Of a stretch of 64,000 nucleotides of DNA, positions 8,040 to 15,808 are shown one piece after another. The first letter of the stretch is position 1. Each line of letters opens with the position of its first letter. The position numbers and the translations under genes are program-made. The notes beneath the pieces were generated by a model, which worked only from the letters and a program-made list of their open reading frames with translations, did no database searches and had not been told where the DNA came from. This DNA is from Pseudomonas sp. SJZ074 (GTDB lineage: Bacteria; Pseudomonadota; Gammaproteobacteria; Pseudomonadales; Pseudomonadaceae), in NCBI RefSeq assembly GCF_007828215.1, contig NZ_VIUE01000023.1:1-64000 (forward strand), written 5' to 3'.

Positions 8040-8729
8040 ATGGTTGGCAGGAGCATTCTGATCGTCGACGACGAGGCGCCCATCCGCGAGATGATTGCCG
8101 TTGCGTTGGAGATGGCCGGCTATGACTGCATGGAAGCAGAGAACTCCCAACAGGCCCACGCCATCATCGTCGACCGCAAGCCCGATCTGATCCTGCTGGA
8201 CTGGATGCTGCCCGGCACGTCCGGCATCGAGCTGGCGCGCCGCCTCAAGCGCGATGAGCTGACCGGGGACATCCCGATCATCATGCTCACCGCCAAGGGC
8301 GAGGAAGACAACAAGATCCAGGGCCTGGAAGTGGGCGCGGATGACTACATCACCAAGCCGTTTTCCCCACGGGAGTTGGTGGCGCGCCTGAAAGCCGTGT
8401 TGCGTCGCGCCGGGCCAACCGATGGCGAAGCGCCGATTGAAGTCGGCGGCCTGCTGCTGGACCCCATCAGCCACCGCGTGACCATCGACGGCAAGCCCGC
8501 CGAGATGGGCCCGACCGAATATCGCCTGCTGCAATTCTTCATGACTCACCAGGAGCGCGCCTACACCCGCGGGCAACTGCTGGATCAGGTCTGGGGCGGC
8601 AACGTCTATGTCGAGGAACGCACCGTGGATGTGCACATCCGCCGCCTGCGCAAAGCCCTCGGTGACGCCTACGAGAATCTGGTACAAACCGTACGCGGCA
8701 CCGGTTATCGTTTTTCTACCAAGGCATGA
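8040..8729 (+). CDS. phoB: Phosphate regulon response regulator PhoB
   Basis: 229 residues: receiver domain 1-120 with acidic pocket D10/D11, phosphoacceptor D54 (LILLDWMLPG), switch threonine (IIMLTAKG) and lysine (ITKPFSP); winged-helix domain about 130-229 with the recognition region VEERTVDVHIRRLRKAL. Phosphorylated PhoB activates genes carrying PHO boxes under phosphate limitation, including the pst operon later in this window. It is followed by phoR after a 112-base gap that contains a palindromic repeat element. Confidence 0.97.
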   Translation: MVGRSILIVDDEAPIREMIAVALEMAGYDCMEAENSQQAHAIIVDRKPDLILLDWMLPGTSGIELARRLKRDELTGDIPIIMLTAKGEEDNKIQGLEVGADDYITKPFSPRELVARLKAVLRRAGPTDGEAPIEVGGLLLDPISHRVTIDGKPAEMGPTEYRLLQFFMTHQERAYTRGQLLDQVWGGNVYVEERTVDVHIRRLRKALGDAYENLVQTVRGTGYRFSTKA

Positions 8730-8744
8730 GAAAAGCGGCTGCGA

Positions 8745-8822
8745 GTTTCAAGCTACAAGCTGCAAGCAAAAGCCACTACCGACCCGCTTCAAACTTGCAG
8801 CTTGAAGCTTGCAGCTTTCAGC
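8745..8822. repeat. AGCTTGCAGCTTGAAGC-type palindromic repeat
   Basis: Tandem copies of AGCTACAAGCTGCAAGC and, further on, their inverted form (AACTTGCAGCTTGAAGCTTGCAGCTTTCAGC) make a long imperfect hairpin between phoB and phoR. Similar elements occur at 14780-14881, 15730-15808 and 63613-63702. It is intergenic but inside a likely operon, so it would be transcribed. Confidence 0.75.
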
Positions 8823-8841
8823 TGTTTCCAAAGGAAGCCCC

Positions 8842-10164
8842 GTGAATCAAAACTGGCATGGCACCCTGATTCGCCACATGTTGTTGCTGGTGACCGGCTG
8901 TTTGCTGATCGGCCTGATCAGCGGCTATTACGGCTGGAGCCTGGCCGCTGGGCTGGGGCTTTACCTGGCCTGGACCCTCAAGCAATTGCTGCGCCTGCAT
9001 GAATGGCTACGCCTGCACAAACCCGACGAAGCGCCACCCGACGGCTATGGCCTGTGGGGCGAAGTGTTCGACAGCATCTATCACCTGCAACGGCGCGACC
9101 AGCGCGTGCGCGGCCGCCTGCAAGCGGTGATCGACCGGGTCCAGGAGTCCACAGCCGCGCTGAAAGACGCGGTGATCATGCTCGACAGCGATGGCAACCT
9201 GGAATGGTGGAACCGCGCCGCCGAGACTCTGCTGGGCCTCAAGACGCCCCAGGACAGCGGTCAGCCGGTGACCAACCTGGTACGTCATCCGCGCTTCAAG
9301 GAGTATTTCGAGCAGGACAACTACGCCGAGCCGCTGGAGATTCCCTCGCCCACCAACGACCGACTGCGCATCCAGTTGTACATCACCCGCTACGGCAACA
9401 ACGAGCACTTGATGCTGGTGCGCGACGTCACCCGCATCCATCAGTTGGAACAGATGCGCAAGGACTTCATCGCCAACGTGTCCCACGAACTGCGCACACC
9501 GTTGACGGTGATCTGCGGTTACCTGGAGACCCTGCTCGACAACGTCGAAGAGGTGAACCCACGCTGGAGTCGAGCCTTGCAGCAAATGCAGCAACAGGGC
9601 GGACGCATGCAGACCCTGCTCAACGATTTGCTGTTGCTGGCAAAGCTGGAGGCCACCGATTACCCGTCGGACAACCAGCCGGTACCCGTCGACGACCTGC
9701 TGCAGATCATCAGCGAGGACGCCCAGGAGCTATCCGGTCCCAAGCAGCAGACCATTACCCAGGAAGTTGACCCTGCGGTGCAGCTCAAGGGCAGCGAGGC
9801 GGAACTGCGCAGCGCGTTTTCCAACCTGGTGTTCAACGCGGTCAAGTACACGCCGGAGCAAGGCCGCATCCACATCCGTTGGTGGGGCGATGTGCAAGGT
9901 GCGCATCTGAGTGTGCAGGATTCGGGTATCGGCATCGACAGCAAACACCTGCCCCGCCTGACCGAGCGCTTCTACCGCGTCGACTCCAGTCGCAACTCAA
10001 ACACGGGAGGCACCGGGTTGGGCCTGGCCATCGTCAAGCACGTGCTGCTGCGTCATCGCGGGCGCATGGAAATCAGTAGCGTACCCGCCCACGGCAGCAC
10101 ATTTACCTGCCACTTCGCCCCGGCGCAGGTGGTCCACGCACGTCTCGCCAGCCGTGCCGATTGA
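8842..10164 (+). CDS. phoR: Phosphate regulon sensor histidine kinase PhoR
   Basis: 440 residues from a GTG start with AAGGAAG upstream. Two adjacent membrane helices (about 14-50) anchor it, followed by a PAS domain (about 95-195), the H-box FIANVSHELRTPLTV with phospho-accepting His215, and an ATPase domain with N-box (NLVFNAVKYTP), G1 (DSGIGI) and G2 (GGTGLGLAIV). It lacks a large periplasmic sensor loop, as usual for PhoR, which senses phosphate through PhoU and the Pst transporter rather than directly. It phosphorylates PhoB. An in-frame upstream start at 8809 lies within the repeat element and is unlikely. Confidence 0.96.
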   Translation: MNQNWHGTLIRHMLLLVTGCLLIGLISGYYGWSLAAGLGLYLAWTLKQLLRLHEWLRLHKPDEAPPDGYGLWGEVFDSIYHLQRRDQRVRGRLQAVIDRVQESTAALKDAVIMLDSDGNLEWWNRAAETLLGLKTPQDSGQPVTNLVRHPRFKEYFEQDNYAEPLEIPSPTNDRLRIQLYITRYGNNEHLMLVRDVTRIHQLEQMRKDFIANVSHELRTPLTVICGYLETLLDNVEEVNPRWSRALQQMQQQGGRMQTLLNDLLLLAKLEATDYPSDNQPVPVDDLLQIISEDAQELSGPKQQTITQEVDPAVQLKGSEAELRSAFSNLVFNAVKYTPEQGRIHIRWWGDVQGAHLSVQDSGIGIDSKHLPRLTERFYRVDSSRNSNTGGTGLGLAIVKHVLLRHRGRMEISSVPAHGSTFTCHFAPAQVVHARLASRAD

Positions 10165-10288
10165 CACCGATCGGTACTTCCCTCTAGGCAATCGCCGAGT
10201 CAGCCGCTACATTGGCTGACTTCTGCCTGCTTTTTCAGGCCCTCATTTTTAACCTCTACAGCTACTACGGAACCTGCAAAACTCCATC

Positions 10289-11629
10289 ATGGACCCTTCC
10301 CCTGGCTTGTCCCTCGTTACACTCTTCGCCGAATTCGGCATGATTCTTTTTGCTCTGGTCCTGGTTCTGCTCAACGGTTTTTTCGTTGCGGCCGAATTCG
10401 CCATGGTCAAGCTACGCTCGACCCGGGTCGAAGCCATTGCCGACCAGAACGGCTGGCGCGGGCACATCCTGCGCACCGTCCACAGTCAGCTCGACGCCTA
10501 TCTGTCCGCCTGTCAGCTGGGTATCACCCTCGCCTCCCTGGGCCTGGGCTGGGTGGGCGAGCCGGCGTTCGCCCACATCCTCGAACCGTTGCTGGACCTG
10601 GTAGGCGTTCAGTCGCCAGAGTTGATCAAGGGTATTTCGTTTTTCACCGCGTTCTTCATTATTTCGTACCTGCACATCGTGGTCGGTGAGCTGGCGCCCA
10701 AATCCTGGGCGATCCGCAAACCCGAGCTGCTGTCGCTGTGGACCGCCGTGCCGCTGTACCTGTTCTACTGGCTCATGTACCCGGCGATCTATCTGCTCAA
10801 TGCCAGCGCCAACGCCATCCTGCGCATCGCCGGCCAAGGCGAACCCGGCCCTCATCACGAGCACCATTACAGCCGTGAAGAGCTGAAGCTGATCCTGCAC
10901 TCCAGCCGTGGCCAGGACCCGAGCGACCAGGGCATGCGCGTCCTCGCGTCGGCCGTGGAGATGGGCGAGCTGGAAGTGGTGGATTGGGCCAACTCCCGGG
11001 AAGACCTGGTGACGCTGGAATTCAATGCGCCACTCAAGGAAATCCTGGCGCTGTTCCGTCGTCACAAGTTCAGCCGCTACCCGGTGTACGACAGCGAGCG
11101 CCAGGAGTTCGTCGGCCTGTTGCACATCAAGGACCTGTTGCTGGAACTGGCAGCCCTGGACCACATCCCCGAGTCGTTCAACCTGGCCGAACTGACCCGT
11201 CCCCTGGAGCGCGTATCCCGGCACATGCCGTTGTCGCAATTGCTGGAGCAGTTCCGCAAGGGCGGCTCGCACTTCGCCGTGGTCGAGGAAGCCGACGGCA
11301 ACATCATCGGCTACCTGACCATGGAAGACGTGCTGGAAGTGCTGGTGGGCGATATCCAGGACGAACACCGCAAGGCCGAGCGCGGCATTCTGGCCTACCA
11401 GCCGGGCAAGCTGCTGGTACGCGGCGACACGCCACTGTTCAAGGTCGAGCGCCTGCTGGGGATCGACCTGGACCATATCGAAGCCGAGACGCTTGCCGGG
11501 CTGGTCTACGAAACCCTCAAGCGAGTGCCGGAAGAGGAAGAAGTGCTGGAAGTCGAAGGCCTGCGGATCATCATCAAGAAGATGAAAGGGCCGAAGATCA
11601 TTCTGGCGAAGGTGTTGATGCTCGATTGA
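10289..11629 (+). CDS. CNNM/CorC-like membrane protein (DUF21-CBS-CorC_HlyC)
   Basis: 446 residues. N-terminal DUF21 transmembrane domain (residues 1-200, four hydrophobic segments, with the small-residue segment QLGITLASLGLGWVGEPA), a paired CBS module (about 215-345, with FSRYPVYDSERQEFVGLLHIKDLL and the second repeat around NIIGYLTMEDVLEVLVGDIQDE), and a C-terminal CorC_HlyC domain ending KIILAKVLMLD. Homologues are often annotated hemolysin-like but are now regarded as magnesium/cobalt transporters or efflux factors. It is downstream of phoR behind a weak hairpin (10199-10221), so it is probably a separate transcript. Confidence 0.88.
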   Translation: MDPSPGLSLVTLFAEFGMILFALVLVLLNGFFVAAEFAMVKLRSTRVEAIADQNGWRGHILRTVHSQLDAYLSACQLGITLASLGLGWVGEPAFAHILEPLLDLVGVQSPELIKGISFFTAFFIISYLHIVVGELAPKSWAIRKPELLSLWTAVPLYLFYWLMYPAIYLLNASANAILRIAGQGEPGPHHEHHYSREELKLILHSSRGQDPSDQGMRVLASAVEMGELEVVDWANSREDLVTLEFNAPLKEILALFRRHKFSRYPVYDSERQEFVGLLHIKDLLLELAALDHIPESFNLAELTRPLERVSRHMPLSQLLEQFRKGGSHFAVVEEADGNIIGYLTMEDVLEVLVGDIQDEHRKAERGILAYQPGKLLVRGDTPLFKVERLLGIDLDHIEAETLAGLVYETLKRVPEEEEVLEVEGLRIIIKKMKGPKIILAKVLMLD

Positions 11630-11652
11630 GTCGTTGACTCAAGATCCGCGGC

Positions 11653-11757
11653 GCTGCCATCGCGAGCAGGCTCGCTCCCACATGGATCCCTGTTTGCCGA
11701 GAGTTTGTGTTCACAGCAGGTCCATTGTGGGAGCGAGCCTGCTCGCGATGGCGTCAG
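11653..11757. repeat. REP pair in inverted orientation
   Basis: CCATCGCGAGCAGGCTCGCTCCCACA near 11658-11682 and the inverse TGTGGGAGCGAGCCTGCTCGCGATGG near 11727-11752 are two REP palindromes facing each other, a REPIN-like arrangement. They sit between two convergent genes and could act as a terminator or mRNA 3' stabiliser. Confidence 0.85.
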
Positions 11758-11770
11758 CCCTGACACCCCA

Positions 11771-12673
11771 TCACTGCTTGCCCACCGCAAAGTTGGGCAA
11801 CTCCCCCACCGGTTGATCGAACTGGTAGGGAATCGACACCAGCCCCAACCCGGTGTTGCGCTGCACCACGAAATGCAGGTGCGGTCCGGAGCTGTTGCCG
11901 GTGTTGCCCGATAACGCCAAGGGCGTGCCCACCGCCACCCGCTGCCCTTCCCGAACGCTCACCGAACCTTTCTGCAGATGCAGATAGACACCCATGGTGC
12001 CGTCGTCGTGCAACACCCGCACGAAGTTGCCCGAAGGGTCGTCGCCACGGCCGGTCTGTTCATTCTCGGTCTTGATCACCACGCCGCCCCGCGCCGCAAT
12101 GATCGGCGTACCTACGGGCATGGCGATGTCCATGGCGTAGCGGTTCTTCGGACCGTAGTGGCTGTACTGACCGTTGGCGCCCTGGCTCAGCCGGAACGGT
12201 CCACCGCGCCATGGCAACGGGTAGCGATAGGCCTGTGCCGCGTCCGTCGGGTCACCCAGCGAATATTCGAACCTGGGGGTGTACATCAACGGCTTTGCGG
12301 GCTGGATGGCCGTGAGCAGCGCCAGGCGCAGGTTGCTGCGCGCCGGCAGGACCCGCCGAATCGGCCGGCTCGGTGCTCCGCTCACATTGTCCAGGCCGGC
12401 GAAACTCAACTCGATCTCAACCGGTGCGTACAGGTCATTGCGTACGAACACAGCGTCCGCACCCTTTTGCTTCTTGATATCGAGAAACACCTGACGCTCC
12501 AGGTGCTCGACCATGCGGTCGCGAAAGACGAACACCTGGGCGCCTCGGCTGGGGCGGTCGCTATAGGACACCACGCCGTTGGCATCGGTGGATTTGTAGA
12601 TGGTCATGGCCATGGCCGACGTGGAGGCCAGTACAAGACTGCAGGCGAACAACAAGGGCGCGAGCATGGGCAA
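11771..12673 (-). CDS. Secreted M23-family peptidase-like protein with DUF4124-type N-terminus
   Basis: 300 residues. Signal peptide 1-22 (ending STSAMA), then a DUF4124-like strand (IYKSTDANGVVSYSDRP, about 25-50), and a LytM/M23 domain about 170-290. The catalytic HLHF (H-x-H) and the YLHLQKGS segment are present, but the usual first zinc motif H-x-x-x-D is replaced by RYAMD within KNRYAMDIAMPVGTP. This may mean a divergent metal site, or loss of activity as in LytM regulators of amidases. It would act on or near periplasmic peptidoglycan. It is convergent with the CorC-like gene across a REP pair. Confidence 0.82.
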   Translation of the reverse strand: MPMLAPLLFACSLVLASTSAMAMTIYKSTDANGVVSYSDRPSRGAQVFVFRDRMVEHLERQVFLDIKKQKGADAVFVRNDLYAPVEIELSFAGLDNVSGAPSRPIRRVLPARSNLRLALLTAIQPAKPLMYTPRFEYSLGDPTDAAQAYRYPLPWRGGPFRLSQGANGQYSHYGPKNRYAMDIAMPVGTPIIAARGGVVIKTENEQTGRGDDPSGNFVRVLHDDGTMGVYLHLQKGSVSVREGQRVAVGTPLALSGNTGNSSGPHLHFVVQRNTGLGLVSIPYQFDQPVGELPNFAVGKQ

Positions 12674-12767
12674 AGGTTCTGTCGAAAATGTAGGCTTGCA
12701 CAGCAGCCTAGCAGTTGGGATGGACCCGCGTAATCGACGGATGTTTCAGAGTTGAATCAATGAGGTG

Positions 12768-12878
12768 ATCGTTCCCACGCTCCGCGTGGGAAAGCAGCCT
12801 GGGACGCTCCGCGGCCCTCAAAACCGAACGCAGAGCGTCCGTGGAGGCATTCCCACGCAGAGCGTGGGAACGATCTCT
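12768..12878. repeat. GATCGTTCCCACGCTC-type inverted repeats
   Basis: GATCGTTCCCACGCTCCGCGTGGGA at the left and TTCCCACGCAGAGCGTGGGAACGATC at the right are inverted copies of a second Pseudomonas intergenic repeat family, with a further internal GACGCTC/GAGCGTC pair. They could fold into one extended hairpin between the M23 gene and the response-regulator gene. Confidence 0.8.
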
Positions 12879-12893
12879 GAAAGCGCCGCTGGA

Positions 12894-13841
12894 TCAGGCG
12901 CCCGGTACGAAGTGCTTCTGCGCGGTACCGCGGGCGATCAGGCGGGAGATGTAGTCGAGTTTCTGCGGGTCTTTGTCGACGAAGCGGAAGGTCAGTTGCA
13001 GCCACTCGCTGTCCGGCGTCTGTTCGTGGGCAACGATAGCGTGCAGGTAGCCGTTCAGGCGCGCGGTTTCGGCGTTGTCGCCCTGCTCCATGTCCAGCAC
13101 CGAGCTTTCGAGCACTTGCGGCAGAGTATCGGAGCGTTTGACCAGCAGCAGCGCTTCCTTGAGGCTCAGGGCCTTGATCACGCATTGCTGGGTGCCACTG
13201 GCCAGGCGCAGCTGGCCCTGGCCGCGGTTGGCGCCGACGGAAGCGGATGCTACAGGCGCCTTGACCGGCGGGCTGTTGAGCAGACCACGGGCCGGCGCAG
13301 CGGCAGGGGCGGCCGGTGCCGCAGCGGCTGGCCTGGTGGGCGCAGGCGCAGTAGCGGCGACGACCGGAGCCGCCTTGCCGCCCGTCAGGGCACTGAGGGA
13401 ATCATTGCCGAACGCGGAGTTCATCTTGGTCGGCGCGCTGTTCATCAGGGTGTCGAGCTTGCCGACCTTGTGCAGGGCCTGCTTGACCTTGGTCAGCAAC
13501 TGTTCGTTGGTGAAGGGCTTGCTGACATAACCGGAAACACCGGCCTGGATCGCCTGGACCACGTTTTCCTTGTCACCACGGCTGGTGACCATGACGAACG
13601 GCATGCCCTTGAGGTTGTCCTGCTGACGGCACCAGGTCAACAACTCAAGGCCGGACATTTCCGGCATTTCCCAATCGCACAGCACCAGGTCGAACGCCTC
13701 GCGGGCCAGCAGAGCCTGGGCTTTTCTGCCGTTCACTGCATCTTCGATACGGATGCCCGGGAAGTAATTGCGCAGGCACTTCTTCACCAGGTCACGAATG
13801 AACGACGCATCGTCCACGACCAACACACTGACCTTACTCAT
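12894..13841 (-). CDS. Response regulator with alanine/proline-rich linker and C-terminal output domain
   Basis: 315 residues. A receiver domain (1-125) shows VDDASFIRDL, phosphoacceptor in LVLCDWEMPEMSG, the switch in FVMVTSRGDKENV and lysine in YVSKPFTNEQ. A low-complexity Ala/Pro linker (about 165-210) leads to a C-terminal domain (about 215-315; QCVIKALSLKEALLLV onward, ending LDYISRLIARG). The C-terminus has a beta-rich, PilZ-like flavour, but I do not see a clean RxxxR motif, so the output is unknown. A homologue at this site, just downstream of phoU, is usual in Pseudomonas. It could share the pst-phoU context, although a terminator separates it. Confidence 0.78.
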   Translation of the reverse strand: MSKVSVLVVDDASFIRDLVKKCLRNYFPGIRIEDAVNGRKAQALLAREAFDLVLCDWEMPEMSGLELLTWCRQQDNLKGMPFVMVTSRGDKENVVQAIQAGVSGYVSKPFTNEQLLTKVKQALHKVGKLDTLMNSAPTKMNSAFGNDSLSALTGGKAAPVVAATAPAPTRPAAAAPAAPAAAPARGLLNSPPVKAPVASASVGANRGQGQLRLASGTQQCVIKALSLKEALLLVKRSDTLPQVLESSVLDMEQGDNAETARLNGYLHAIVAHEQTPDSEWLQLTFRFVDKDPQKLDYISRLIARGTAQKHFVPGA

Positions 13842-13967
13842 CCAGATACACCTCTAAAAAATCCCGGCAAGCATACCGCTTTTACTGATGGCACATCGCC
13901 AAAAACCGTCAGTCACGCCGGGACTTTTCGTTCACGGGGTGCTGCTGTCGATAAAAAAATGGCAAAA

Positions 13968-14002
13968 AAAAAGCCCGACCAGAAGGCCGGGCGCTTTTCC
14001 TG
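13968..14002 (-). terminator. Terminator of the pst-phoU operon
   Basis: On the minus strand, GCGCCCGGCC-TTCT-GGTCGGGC followed by TTTTTTTTT directly after the phoU stop codon. It separates phoU from the response-regulator gene. Confidence 0.85.
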
Positions 14003-14008
14003 GCAATC

Positions 14009-14770
14009 CTACTTATCGTCAAATTCACCCGGAACATTAGGGGTTTCCGACGGGGTGCCCTCAACTTCTTCCTTCATGCGCTTGAGCCCCATGTGCCGTA
14101 CGTCGGTACCGCGCACCAGGTAGATCACAAGTTCGGAGATGTTACGCGCATGATCACCGATACGCTCCAGGGAACGCAGCACCCAGATGATGCTCAACAC
14201 CCGGGAGATCGAGCGCGGGTCTTCCATCATGTAGGTCGCCAGCTCACGCAGGGCGGTCTTGTATTCGCGGTCGATGATCTTGTCGTATTGGGCCACCGAC
14301 AACGCCAGGTCGGCGTCGAAGCGAGCGAAGGCGTCCAGCGCATCGCGAACCATGTTGCGAACCTGGTCGCCGATGTGGCGAACCTCGACGTAGCCGCGCG
14401 GCGCCTCGCCTTCTTCGCACAACTGAATGGCACGACGGGCGATCTTGGTGGCTTCGTCGCCAATCCGCTCGAGATCGATCACCGATTTGGAAATGCTGAT
14501 GATCAACCTCAGGTCGGAAGCGGCCGGCTGGCGGCGAGCCAGGATGCGCAAGCACTCTTCGTCGATGTTGCGTTCCATCTGGTTGATCTGGTCGTCGATC
14601 TCGCGCACCTGCTGGGCCAGGCCGGAGTCGGCCTCGATCAGCGCGGTCACCGCGTCATTGACCTGCTTTTCCACCAGGCCGCCCATGGCCAGCAGGTGAC
14701 TGCGTACCTCCTCCAGCTCGGCGTTGAACTGGGCGGAAATGTGGTGAGTAAGGCCTTCCTTCGAAATCAT
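14009..14770 (-). CDS. phoU: Phosphate transport system regulator PhoU
   Basis: 253 residues starting MISKEGLTHHISAQFNAEL with GGAG upstream. PhoU is two three-helix bundles with metal-binding E/D motifs; the repeats are visible as IGDEATKIARRAIQL (about 100-115) and RIGDHARNISELVIYLV (about 203-220). It links the Pst transporter to PhoR and keeps the PHO response off when phosphate is plentiful. Last gene of the pst operon. A more upstream in-frame start lies in the palindromic repeat between phoU and pstB and is rejected. Confidence 0.96.
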   Translation of the reverse strand: MISKEGLTHHISAQFNAELEEVRSHLLAMGGLVEKQVNDAVTALIEADSGLAQQVREIDDQINQMERNIDEECLRILARRQPAASDLRLIISISKSVIDLERIGDEATKIARRAIQLCEEGEAPRGYVEVRHIGDQVRNMVRDALDAFARFDADLALSVAQYDKIIDREYKTALRELATYMMEDPRSISRVLSIIWVLRSLERIGDHARNISELVIYLVRGTDVRHMGLKRMKEEVEGTPSETPNVPGEFDDK

Positions 14771-14779
14771 GGGTTTGCT

Positions 14780-14881
14780 CCGCAAAAGCTGTGAGCTGCA
14801 AGCTACAAGCTGCAAGCTGATGTGTGTCGTGACTCGTACCGCTTTGACTTGCCGCTTGAAGCCCGCGGCTCGCAGCTGCCG
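14780..14881. repeat. AGCTGCAAGCTACAAGC palindromic repeat between phoU and pstB
   Basis: AAGCTGTGAGCTGCAAGCTACAAGCTGCAAGC and downstream GCCGCTTGAAGCCCGCGGCTCGCAGCTGCCGC form inverted arms. Same family as the phoB-phoR spacer and the pstB-pstA spacer. Confidence 0.75.
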
Positions 14882-15715
14882 CTAGCCATAGCGGCCCGTG
14901 ATGTAGTCTTCGGTCTGCTTCTTGGCCGGATTGGTAAACAAGGTGTCGGTATCGCCGAATTCCACCAGCTTGCCCATGTACATGAAGGCCGTGTAGTCGG
15001 AAACCCGCGCCGCCTGCTGCATGTTGTGGGTCACGATGACGATGGTGAACTTGGACTTGAGCTCGTAGATCAACTCTTCGACCTTCAAGGTCGAGATCGG
15101 GTCCAGGGCCGAGCAGGGTTCGTCGAGCAGCAACACTTCCGGTTCCACGGCGATGGTGCGGGCAATCACCAGGCGTTGCTGCTGGCCACCGGACAGGCCC
15201 AGGGCCGAATCATGCAGGCGGTCCTTGACCTCATCCCACAGCGCCGCGCCCTTGAGGGCCCATTCCACGGCTTCGTCGAGAATGCGCTTCTTGTTGATGC
15301 CCTGGATGCGCAGGCCGTAGACCACGTTTTCGTAGATGGTCTTCGGGAACGGGTTGGGCTTCTGGAACACCATGCCCACGCGACGGCGCAGCTCCGCAAC
15401 GTCTTCGCCCTTGCGGTAGATGTTGTTGCCGTAGAGGTTGATTTCACCTTCGACGCGGCAACCGTCCACCAGGTCGTTCATACGGTTGAAGGTACGCAGC
15501 AAGGTCGACTTGCCGCAGCCCGACGGACCGATGAACGCGGTCACGCGTTGTTTCGGGATGTTCAGGCTGACGTCGTACAGCGCTTGCTTCTGGCCATAGA
15601 ACAGGCTCAGGCCAGGCACTTCGATGGCGACGGTTTCCTCGGCCAGGTTCAGGCTCTGCTTGTTGCGACCCAGGGCCGACATGTTGATGCCGTGTGTATG
15701 TGCTTCGTGTTGCAT
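14882..15715 (-). CDS. pstB: Phosphate ABC transporter ATP-binding protein PstB
   Basis: 277 residues from ATG at 15715 with GGAGTGAG upstream. Walker A is GPSGCGKST (about residue 66), ABC signature LSGGQQQRL, Walker B VLLLDEPCSALDP and the H-loop IVTHNMQQAARVSD. It hydrolyses ATP to drive phosphate import through PstC-PstA, on the cytosolic side. Family length is normal (about 250-280). It is flanked on both sides by AGC-rich palindromic repeats inside the operon, which may set the relative amounts of PstB and PhoU. Confidence 0.97.
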   Translation of the reverse strand: MQHEAHTHGINMSALGRNKQSLNLAEETVAIEVPGLSLFYGQKQALYDVSLNIPKQRVTAFIGPSGCGKSTLLRTFNRMNDLVDGCRVEGEINLYGNNIYRKGEDVAELRRRVGMVFQKPNPFPKTIYENVVYGLRIQGINKKRILDEAVEWALKGAALWDEVKDRLHDSALGLSGGQQQRLVIARTIAVEPEVLLLDEPCSALDPISTLKVEELIYELKSKFTIVIVTHNMQQAARVSDYTAFMYMGKLVEFGDTDTLFTNPAKKQTEDYITGRYG

Positions 15716-15729
15716 GGGCTCACTCCGTT

Positions 15730-15808
15730 CGTAGCTGCAAGCTTTGAGCTGCAAGCTGCAAGTTTGGGCAAAAGCGGCTTCTAGCTTGCCGCTTGTAGCT
15801 ATTGGCTG
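15730..15808. repeat. AGCTGCAAGC palindromic repeat between pstB and pstA
   Basis: GTAGCTGCAAGCTTTGAGCTGCAAGCTGCAAG followed by AAGCGGCTTCTAGCTTGCCGCTTGTAGC. Same family as the repeats at 8745 and 14780; it fills the whole pstB-pstA gap. Confidence 0.75.

Noticed and set aside
8745..8822. Possible tRNA or small RNA in the phoB-phoR spacer
   Set aside because: The hairpin arms are repeats of an intergenic element; no cloverleaf or CCA-type end.
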